DNA of 13,990 nt from Acanthamoeba lenticulata (taxonomy: Eukaryota; Discosea; Longamoebia; Acanthamoebidae). The DNA is taken from assembly GCA_002179805.1 (NCBI GenBank), contig NAVB01001840.1, positions 1-13,990 on the forward strand. The letters run 5' to 3'. The notes under the pieces are model-generated. The model was given only the letters and a program-made list of their open reading frames with translations. It made no database searches and was not told where the DNA came from. Numbering within the stretch: the first letter of the stretch is position 1; each line of letters begins with the position of its first letter. Positions 1 through 6,810 of this stretch are shown here, piece by piece. The position numbers were made by a program, and so were the translations under genes.

Positions 1-244
1 ACGAGTGGTTTTGTACACAATTCAACGCGTCAGCCCAGTAATAGGTGGGGTGGGGGTGGGGGTGGGGAGAGGAAGAGGAAGGAGCAGACCACACCCACAC
101 CAGGCGCAGGTGAGGCCCATCACGAGGGGACAGAGCAAGCGACAAAAGCTTGAACCACCACAACAGCTGACGTCATCATCCAGCACCAAAAACGAGGAGG
201 AGATCGACCTCGACGCCGCCGACGACGACGCGACCGAGTCGTAG
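1..244 (+). CDS. 3' end of an unidentified gene (partial, basic/acidic tail)
   Basis: This is the last coding exon of a plus-strand gene that begins left of the window; the stop is TAG at 242-244. I do not recognise the product. The frame gives a Gly-Val/Arg-Gly stretch, then a basic patch containing SKRQKLEPP that resembles a nuclear localisation signal, a Ser run, and an acidic end (EEEIDLDAADDDATES). From about base 100 onward the codons are strongly G/C at the third position, as in the neighbouring genes. The first 38 bases are not, and they end in cagcccag, so they may be the tail of an intron with the exon starting near 34-39. Other AG acceptors at 86-87 and 98-99 cannot be excluded. 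The overlapping minus-strand frame has poor codon use. A nuclear role is only a guess. Confidence 0.5.
   Translation, partial: RVVLYTIQRVSPVIGGVGVGVGRGRGRSRPHPHQAQVRPITRGQSKRQKLEPPQQLTSSSSTKNEEEIDLDAADDDATES
44..68 (+). repeat. G-run tract with G-quadruplex potential
   Basis: Four runs of four or five G (47-50, 52-56, 58-62, 64-67) are separated by single T bases on the coding strand. The tract encodes alternating Gly and Val if it lies in the exon. It meets the usual G4 pattern with one-base loops. Whether it forms in DNA or mRNA is not known. Confidence 0.7.
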
Positions 245-424
245 CACGTTTTTTTAATTGTTTTGCAATAATTGAATTTATGCATTAAATAATTGAATAA
301 TTAAGAAACAAAAATACAGCACATGTGCGAGTGCGATGATGTCGTCGACATCCATGTTGCGCGCTGTGTGCGTACGGGTTGTTGTGTCGAGTGGTCCACA
401 CGCGAGAGCATCTCGATGGGATCC
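245..424. other. Convergent intergenic gap
   Basis: About 180 bases lie between the stop of the plus-strand gene on the left and the stop of the minus-strand transporter. The left part (245-310) is very AT-rich and probably holds the 3' ends of both transcripts. No coding frame with the local codon bias is seen. Confidence 0.5.
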
Positions 425-1694
425 TCAGTGGCCCGTGTGGGAGACCTTGCGGGCGATCTCCTTGACCGACGAGAGGAAGACGCGCTCCTTGCGCCCTTGG
501 GGCTGGTTGTGCTTGTGGTGGCGGTGGTGGCTGCGCCCACGCGAGCCCAAACGCGAGGCCGGCGGCGACGACGACGAGGCGGACGAAGAAGCGGACGACA
601 CCGAGTCCGCGCCCTCAGAGGGCGTCAGCCGGATCTGATCCGGGTTGGGGTGATGGTCGTCGTGGTGGTCGTCCTCGGACTCAGACTCCGAGTCAAAGGT
701 GGTCAGCTCCAGGAGCGGCATCACTGTCTCGGTGTTCTCCTTGCGGTACTTGGGCTTGGGCCGGACCCAGAGGCCGAGGGGCAGAAGCTCGCGGTCCCAC
801 GTCGTGTTGATGACGGAGGCTGCGCTGCCGTACCAGGCCAGGCCCGCCGTCACCATCCCGAGCGCCCCGCCGGCCTTGGTGATGCCCGACTCCTCCCTGC
901 GTTTATGTGTGCACACGCGCGAGTGTGAGCGCAACACGACACGACACGACGACACACGTGTGTGTGCGGCGCAGGCGGAAGCACGTACGCCCATTCGCCA
1001 ATGACAAGGAGGGTGAAGGTGACGGAGAGGACGGAGAAGAGGCAGGCCAGCAGGAAGGAGACGCGGAACGAGGCCAGCGTCATGTACAGCGTGAAGATGA
1101 GCCACATGAACAGGAAGAGGCCGGTGGCCTCGTGCGCCTTGTCTTCGGGCAGGGTCGGGACGATCAGGTAGACGTAGCTGGCGAAGCTGCACCAGAAGGC
1201 GCCATAACTGCAAAAGGCCGTCGCGCCAAACGTGTTGGAGATTCTGTACTCGTACAGACCTGACCCACGTATTTTGTCAGCTATGGGGGGGATGATGGTA
1301 GCCACTCCTGGCGGGTAAGACGAACCGGCAATGAACTGAGCGATGCCGCCGTAGAAAAGGGCGAGGGGCAGGACGACGCCGCTGGTCTCCTTGAGGATGC
1401 CCGCGTTGTAAATGGAGAGCGTCATCGTCGTCAGCGCGAAGCTGCCCAGACCGAGCGGTCCCGGGTTGCCCAGGGCTAGAGAGCCGCACGACGCCAAAGC
1501 CAAGGGTCAACTCAATTCGCTCTACTTGTCTGGGCTGCGTGAAGAGCCAGAAAAGAGGAGGCGCACGCACCGGTCTTGGGTGCAGGGGGCTTCTGGACGG
1601 ATTTGAGCAGGCCAGAGAGCTCCTCGAGGGACAGCTGCACGCGGCCAGACTTGAGGAGGTAACCGTGGTCGTCGTGGTCATCGTGGTGGTGCAT
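425..1694 (-). CDS. GPR1/FUN34/YaaH (SatP) family acetate/anion transporter
   Basis: Probable plasma-membrane importer of acetate, succinate or related small anions; in yeast the family includes Ady2/Ato proteins and in bacteria SatP. My model has four exons: 1694-1571, 1475-1326, 1259-989 and 896-425 (stop TGA), giving 338 residues, longer than bacterial SatP (about 190) because of extensions at both ends. The family signature NPGPLGLGSF is at residues 45-54. It is followed by FYGGIAQFIAG, NTFGATAFCSYGAFW and the late segment KAGGALGMVTAGLAWY, all typical of the family, and six hydrophobic helices are visible. The N-terminus is rich in His and Asp, and the C-terminal tail carries SESESEDDHHDDHH, a Ser run and basic residues. 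Splice phases all agree. The intron at 1325-1260 is 66 nt with no in-frame stop, so it can be mistaken for coding sequence. Start ATG at 1694 is the simplest; a short upstream exon from an ATG at 1788 is possible. Confidence 0.92.
926..957. repeat. ACACG-type short tandem repeat inside an intron
   Basis: Repeated acacg/acg units lie within the last intron of the transporter gene (988-897), flanked by alternating purine-pyrimidine stretches (tgtgtgtgcg; tgtgcacacgcgcg). It is a simple-sequence repeat with no coding role. Confidence 0.6.
1260..1325 (-). other. 66-nt stopless intron in the transporter gene
   Basis: Donor GTTCGT follows ATTGCCG, and the acceptor is gggtcag. Removal joins FIAG directly to LYEYRISNTFGATAF, matching the spacing normal for the GPR1/FUN34/YaaH family. 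Retention would insert 22 residues including PPGVATIIPPIADK between two conserved blocks without breaking the frame. Confidence 0.8.
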
Positions 1695-2309
1695 CCCTCG
1701 TGTGCGTGCGTGTGTAGGACACCACGTGAAGGTGTGTGCAAAGGGGACAACAACGTAGAGAGCGGGCGCCCTTGTCGGCGCAGTTCATGGCCCACATGCA
1801 ACAAAAGCTCCGAACTTTCGCGCAGATCTGAGGCAAATCTCATGTGCACATCCATCTTGGCCCAATGGCGACGAAGCCAAGAAGACACGAATTGTGAGGC
1901 ACTCATTGCTGCCTGGTCATCAACCCCCTCTTGGTAGATGAGCCACGTCATCAATATTCTACGCCAGAACCAACGATGGAAAAATCACATGCCCCAGTGA
2001 TGACGGGCCAGACCAGATGCCTGCCCCTTCTCCCCTTTGCTTTGTACAACTCCACACGCTTCTGTTCCTTCCTCCTGTCGTCGTTATCGTTTGTCGTCCC
2101 TGTCTGTCGTAGCTGGTCGGTTCTTCTTGCCTGCACTTATTGGTCTTGTCGTGCCTTTCTCTCTTCTTCTCCTTCTTCTTCTCTTTTCCTGTTTGTCGCT
2201 CTTCCTCTGTCTCTCTCGCGTGCCTCGTCCTGGTCCTCTCGTCCTCGCTCTCTTCTCTCATCTTTCTTTTGCTCTCTGCTTGAGGCGCAGGAGAGACCAC
2301 ACCATCAGG
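1695..2309. promoter_or_regulatory. Intergenic region upstream of the transporter, with a pyrimidine-rich tract
   Basis: These 615 bases separate two minus-strand genes, so they hold the 3' end of the exostosin-like gene and the promoter and leader of the transporter. Bases 1695-1990 show no convincing coding sequence apart from a possible short first exon near 1788-1750. Bases 2040-2290 are strikingly C/T-rich and almost free of A on the plus strand. Long open frames here result from that composition and do not have the local codon bias. I see no clear TATA box. Confidence 0.4.
2040..2290 (+). repeat. Polypyrimidine-biased, A-poor tract
   Basis: About 250 bases on the plus strand are made mostly of T and C with scattered G and very few A, including runs such as ttcttctccttcttcttc. 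The minus strand, which is the transcribed sense here, is correspondingly purine-rich. The tract lies just downstream of the exostosin-like stop codon. Confidence 0.65.
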
Positions 2310-4041
2310 TCAGGCGTGGTGGGCCTTGCGCCCGACCTTGGCCAGGGCGTGCGCCACGGTGGCCTTCACGTCCTGCTGGAAGTTTTGTCGCACCGTCTTC
2401 CACCTGCGCGTGTGCGCGTGTGCGCCCATCGTCAGCCAACTTGTCCGCACGCGCGCGTGTGTGCGTGTGTGCGCGCAGAGAGACGAACCACTGGGTGACC
2501 TCGCGCTGGGTGCGGTCCATGACCTCCGGGTCGGACAGGTGGTTGAGCAGGGCCGGCAGCTCCTCGGCCCAGTCCTGCTCGACGGCCGGCAGCGGGCAGT
2601 CGTCGCCAAAGGGAATGAACGAGTCGTTGTCGTAGTCGGCCCACTTGGTCCGGTCGAGGATCGGGATCGAGCCGGCCTCGAGCGCCTCGTAGATCCGGTG
2701 CGTCTCGCGGTTGATGGCGCCCGGCGCGAGCGTGATGGCCGAGTCGAGCATCAGGCGCCGGTCGCGCCAGATGTCAAAGTCCTCGCGCCGCAGCTTGACC
2801 ACGTAGCACCGGCCGTCCTTGGCCAGCGTCCGGAAGAAGGCGTCGCGCCGCGACGACACGCTGCCGATGAAGCTGCACAAGTGCGGCCGCGTGCTGGCCG
2901 GCAGCACGACAAAGTTGGCGTGCAGGAGCGACCCGAACCCGGCCCGCGTGCCCAGCGGCATCCACCTCACGTTCGGGTAGCGCTGCTTGATGGCCCGCGA
3001 CCAGTACGGCCGGTACACGAACTCGGCCAGCTGGTACCAGTCCCGGTCGTTGCACGTCGCCATCGCGGGGTGGGCCACCGAGCGGACGACGGCGCCGCCG
3101 TCATCATAATCGTCTACGGCAGCGGCGGGTTCGCGCTTGCGGCGCGCGTTGAGGAGGGCCTTTTCCTGCTCGACGTCGTCGTCGTTGTTGGCCTCGTCGT
3201 CGTTGTCGTTGTCGTTGTCGTTAGCCTTGGCGGCCTCGCGGGCCATGGCCGTGGCCATGACGTCGTCGTCGGCGGCCATGGCCGCTGCAGCGGCGGCAGC
3301 GGACGGGCTTCTGCGCTGGTAATCCGAGTAGGCATCGTCGGAGTGGATGACGCCCAGGACGGAGATGCCGAGCAGACGCGCGTCGTGGAGGTAGTTGTGG
3401 ATGAACTGGTGGTCGCGGGCGACGGGCGAGCAGGCCTTGGTCTGAACGACGATGATGGAATTGTTGCAGAAGAGATTCTTGTGGCGGCCATCGCGCCACA
3501 AATGGCTCTTGCGCTCCTCGCGCTCACGCTCGCCCACCATGGCGTCGCCCTTGCGCCGGATGACGGGCCCGCGCAGGTCATCGCCGAGGTCGGACGATCG
3601 ACTGCCGCTCGAGGCGGCTACCTCGGCCTCGCCCTTCTCTAGGATGAGATTGACGCTACGCGGCGGATCGAGCGATTCAAACATGATGGATTGAACCCAG
3701 TCGTGTATGAGGAAGTCGGGCACCACCCGGCTCTCGTCGAGCACAATCACATTCAGCGCATCTTGGCTGGATGAGCAAAATCGATGCGGATTTGTCTTGT
3801 CAAAGGAGATGCCGCTGGCCTCCTGGCCATAGGACACGATCTGGACCATCGAGGACTTCTCTCGGTGGTGTCCAAAGATGCCAATGTAAAACATGGCCGT
3901 CATCACCGCAATGGGAAAGGTGAAGACGAGACAATTCGCGAGTCCCTTTCTCCGCACAGTATGGATCGCCCGGCGCAGGCCCATGACGGTGAACCACACC
4001 AAGCGCGTCCCGAGCGAAGACATGGCTCTGTGGTCAAACAT
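2310..4041 (-). CDS. Exostosin (GT47)-like type II membrane glycosyltransferase
   Basis: Likely Golgi/ER-resident glycosyltransferase with a short cytoplasmic N-terminus, a single membrane anchor at about residues 34-58 (hydrophobic around CLVFTFPIAVMTAMFYIGIFG) and a lumenal domain. The model is two exons, 4041-2489 and 2403-2310, giving 548 residues. Start could also be the second in-frame ATG at 4023. Family-like features: a GVIHSDD block and an FVYRPYW block in the first half, FIGSVSSRRDAFF, then SAITLAPGAINRETHRIYEALEAGSIPIL, which resembles the C-terminal exostosin motif that follows the nucleotide-sugar site. The acceptor at 2406-2404 restores QWWKTVRQNFQQDVK and a stop at 2310; reading through this 85-nt intron gives a false tail of HTHTRAR and other junk. 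A low-complexity Ala/Asp/Asn-rich segment (about plus 3130-3310) interrupts the domain. Donor sugar and acceptor cannot be told from sequence; resemblance to RXYLT1/TMEM5-type enzymes is my impression from motif layout. Confidence 0.75.
2404..2488 (-). other. 85-nt intron rich in alternating purine-pyrimidine sequence
   Basis: Donor GTTCGT after CCCAGTG and acceptor cgcgcag give phase-2 splicing that joins TQW to WKTV. Bases 2446-2477 alternate pyrimidine and purine without a break (32 nt of CG/TG/CA steps), and a second shorter stretch lies at 2405-2424. This is the composition favoured by left-handed Z-DNA. Confidence 0.75.
3178..3310 (-). repeat. Trinucleotide-repeat-derived Asp/Asn/Ala insert in coding sequence
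   Basis: GTC/GTT repeats on the plus strand (about 3178-3222) encode alternating Asp and Asn, and a GCG/GCA-rich block (about 3275-3302) encodes an Ala run. They sit in a loop between two exostosin-like blocks of the glycosyltransferase and look like repeat expansion. Confidence 0.65.
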
Positions 4042-4203
4042 CCCCCCTGTCGAGATGAGTTGCCGCAACTCTCAGCGGTGTTCTGCCTTACCCCTTTTCT
4101 TCCGGCATTTCTCATTCATTACACTATTTATGATTCATTTCCCCTGTTTAAAAAATAAATAACAGTTTTAAAAAGGTGTTTTATGTTGCCGTAGTGCTCA
4201 AGC
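4042..4203. other. Short gap between two minus-strand glycosyltransferase genes
   Basis: About 160 bases hold the 3' end of the right-hand gene and the promoter and leader of the left-hand one. The centre (4110-4185) is AT-rich. On the minus strand an acceptor-like atctcgacag lies six bases before the ATG at 4041, so a 5' UTR intron is possible. Confidence 0.4.
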
Positions 4204-6484
4204 TCACCAGGCGCTCCACCGGCGATCCTCGAGGGCGTGGTACACCGTTGGAAAGTGGGACGACACCAATCGCCACAGCGGGTGCTCCACGAGCAGGCCC
4301 ACCAGCTGGGCGATCTCTTGCCGCACCGACCTGTCGCCCACCGTGGGCAGCTCCGCCAGCTCGATGCTCCACGTGCGCGTCACGGCCAGCCTTGCCTGCC
4401 CGCCGTGCGTGTCCACTTCGACCAGGTCGAGCGGCAGCGGCATCTCGCCCTCGGCGGGCACCGGCGGCTGGAGCGGCACGCCCAGCTGGGCCAGCAGCTG
4501 CTCGGCCGACAAATACCGCAGGCCGTTGCGCCCGCCGTTTTCGCGCACGAGCTTCCAGTAGCGCTTGTTCTCGGCCACCATCACCCGAGCGTCCACCACT
4601 TCTTCCTCCTTTGCTTGTGGAGAAGAAGAAGAGGCCGTTGTTTTTGGTTGTTGTCGTTGTTTCTGCTTGAAAACGAGAGCCGGGAGGCCGGTGCGGTCGA
4701 GGGCGGCCACATGGAGGCTCACCAGGTCGCGCCCGAGCACCAAACTCTCGGCGTCGAGGAACACGGTCACCAGCGTCCTCCTGGCGTTCTTTGGCTCTGT
4801 GCTCAGCAGCGCGGCCAGGCCGCGCCCGCTGCGCGGGTCGCGCTCGTCCTCGGGGCGCATGCGCACCCACGTCACCGAAGGCAAATGCAGCGCCAAGTCG
4901 CGCATCATCACGCGGTTGAAGTCGCTCCACTGTTTGAGGTCGAGCGAGGCCAGCACTTCGATCCGCGCCAGTGGGAAGTGGTGCAGGATGGACAAGATGA
5001 GCGGCACGACGGCCTTGAGCTTGAACAGGCCCTTGGCCCAGATGTAGAACAGCGCGCCGCGCGCGTGGAAGTAGAGCGGCACGTCGCGCTTGAACAGGTT
5101 CGGCACGTTCCTGCTGGCGGCCTTGTGCGCGGCAAAGTCGCCGATGCGCTCGCTGTAGTTGGCCACCACGTCGCGCACCACGTCGGCCACGGCCACGGGG
5201 TCCTTGGGGTCGAGCTTGTAGCGCGAGTCAAAGAGGAAGTCGTCGTCGGACTCGCCGCACCGCGTCGCCGCGATGAGCGTCGCTGCGTCGAACTGGGTGC
5301 CCTCCGAGTTGATGGACTCGCCGCCGGGCAGACCAAAGTCGATGGTGGCCTTGGCTTGGCGGTAGAGCTCGATCGTTTGCTCGCGCGTGTACCCGGCAAA
5401 CACCTTGAACTCGACGCCCGGCACAAGCGCGCGCATGAGGGTCACGTTGAAGTCTCCGCTGTCATTGTCAATGAGGACGAGGTCCTTCTTGAGCAGCCGA
5501 TTGTCCTTCTCGAGGGCCTTGGCGTAGGTGACGGGCGGCTTGGGCCCCCAGAGGACACCTGCCCCGGGGCACAAGAAGTTGGTGATGCTCCACCGTGTGG
5601 CGCACAGGTTGGTGGCCTGCGCCAAGATCTGGTCGGCCGCTTGTTTGTGGAAGCCCAGGTGCCACTTGACCAGGCGGCCGCCGCGGGCCAGGACGTCCTT
5701 GGTCATGTTGCCCAACAGGTAGCCATTGTTCTCGGGCACAACAACGAGGAAGTTGTCGGCAGGCACCGTGCGCCAGTCGGGCGTCTCGTTGAGCGGCCGG
5801 CTGAAGGGCGGGACGATGTAGTCGGGCAGGTCGGTCATGCGGTACATGAAGCTGGGCACGCGCTGCCGGCCGAGCTCGTTGTGCAGCGCGTGGAGCACGT
5901 AGGGGCCCGTCGACGCCACGATCGCCTTGATGGGCAGCCACACGTAGACGGTGCCTCCTCTGGACAAGAGCCTGCGGAAGGGCTTGCGCGGATAGGCCGA
6001 GTTCACGCTGGAGGCGTTGGTGGCTCGCTGGAAGGCGACCAACCGGCGGCACTCGGCTTCAAGTTGCTCGTGGATGTCGTTGTCTCGGATGTTGGCGGCA
6101 CGACAGAACAGAGAAAGCAGAGGGAAGCCCAAGTTGAAGTAGGGCGTGTCGGACGAGTACCAGCCCCGCCGGCTCTGCAAAGATGGGCAAAAAAAAGTTC
6201 ATTTATTCTGCCTTTTCATACGAAGAGGATAGAGGCTGGCATACCAGAGCTTGTGGTGGCAGTGGAGAGAGCACGACGCTTGTGTCTCTGTCCCATGGCA
6301 CAAAGAGGCCTGCAACCCCAGTTAATCTCCGGTCTGGCACAGGTGCGGGCGGGAGGCGAGAAGAAGGGAAGAGGGGAAGAGGAGGTGCACCAGTTTGGCT
6401 GAGGCGGTGGAATTCGAGAGGGACAATCACAACTATAAAGATTACCACCAGGACCAGCAGCAGGCGAGTTGCCCTCAACTTCAT
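4204..6484 (-). CDS. Type II membrane protein with two glycosyltransferase-like halves
   Basis: Two exons, 6484-6245 and 6174-4204 (stop TGA), give 736 residues. The ATG at 6484 begins MKLRATR followed by a hydrophobic anchor (LLLVLVVIFIVVIV, residues 8-21) and a Pro-rich stem, the layout of a Golgi/ER type II protein. The 70-nt intron (donor GTATGC, acceptor ttgcag) joins PPQAL to SRRGWYSSD in phase 0. The first half (about 80-425) has alternating strands and helices and the stretch LYRQAKATIDFGLPGGESIN at about 350, resembling the nucleotide-sugar half of GT-B enzymes. The second half (about 430-736) holds VTVFLDAESLVLGRDLVSL near 552, which resembles a GT-A acidic metal-site motif in degenerate form, DxE. 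I do not recognise a named family, and activity of either half is unproven. A Gln/Lys/Ser-rich low-complexity stretch lies at plus 4609-4674. It follows another candidate glycosyltransferase gene in the same direction. Confidence 0.68.
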
Positions 6485-6810
6485 GTTCTTCTCCACTGCA
6501 GTGGGCACAACTGCAACACAAAAGGCCTTCTGTCGTTGACATTAATTAACGGGGTTAACTCCGTACTTGCGGCGAGACACCGGAAATGGAAAACTTCAGA
6601 TTTTTCTTATTGGTGGAACGTGCAAGCATTCATTGGGTGGTGTCTGCAGTATTTGTGTGGTACATGATCCCAGGGGGATGGAAGTGCTGTTTGTTAATTT
6701 TGTATATTGACTGGGATCAAGCCACACGGAAAGGTGAGGTGGAGCACAAAAAAAAAGGGAAAAAAGAAATAGAAAAAGGGAGGAGACGCCAAATCGGCTG
6801 AGATCTCTGC
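6485..6810. promoter_or_regulatory. Intergenic region between the Sec1 gene and the two-part glycosyltransferase
   Basis: These 326 bases hold the 3' end of the Sec1-family gene (A-rich on plus near 6749-6780) and the promoter and leader of the minus-strand glycosyltransferase. Minus-strand acceptor-like sequences (tgtgttgcag and cccactgcag) occur just before the ATG at 6484, so a leader intron is possible. ttaattaa and gttaac occur near 6541-6560. I see no coding sequence. Confidence 0.4.

Noticed and set aside
1959..2300. Minus-strand Lys/Glu/Arg-rich frame in the same gap
   Set aside because: It is the purine-strand counterpart of the same low-complexity tract, with no domain or codon-bias support.
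2404..2488. C-terminal His/Thr/Arg tail of the exostosin-like frame
   Set aside because: It is intron read-through; removing 85 nt restores a coherent tail (WWKTVRQNF) and a stop at 2310.
1931..2635. Plus-strand frame through the pyrimidine-rich gap
   Set aside because: Ser/Leu/Phe-rich output follows from the CT composition. Codon use differs from the real genes, and the frame runs into the minus-strand gene.
2326..3642. 438-codon plus-strand frame opposite the exostosin-like gene
   Set aside because: It mirrors the GC-rich minus-strand gene. The translation is Val/Gly/Arg-rich with no recognisable motif.
4066..4068. Extension of the exostosin-like protein to 4068
   Set aside because: The codon there is TTG. 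The first in-frame ATG is at 4041, after an acceptor-like sequence.
4609..4674. Possible second 66-nt in-frame intron (GTTTTC to CAAAG) in the two-part glycosyltransferase
   Set aside because: The donor is weak and the acceptor is AAAG, not CAG as elsewhere. The segment is equally well read as a Gln/Lys/Ser low-complexity insert. Left as coding.
4237..6402. 721-codon plus-strand frame opposite the two-part glycosyltransferase
   Set aside because: It is a shadow of the codon-biased minus-strand gene, and its His/Val/Gly-rich translation matches no family I know. The minus frame has a membrane anchor, a consistent splice site and conserved-looking motifs.
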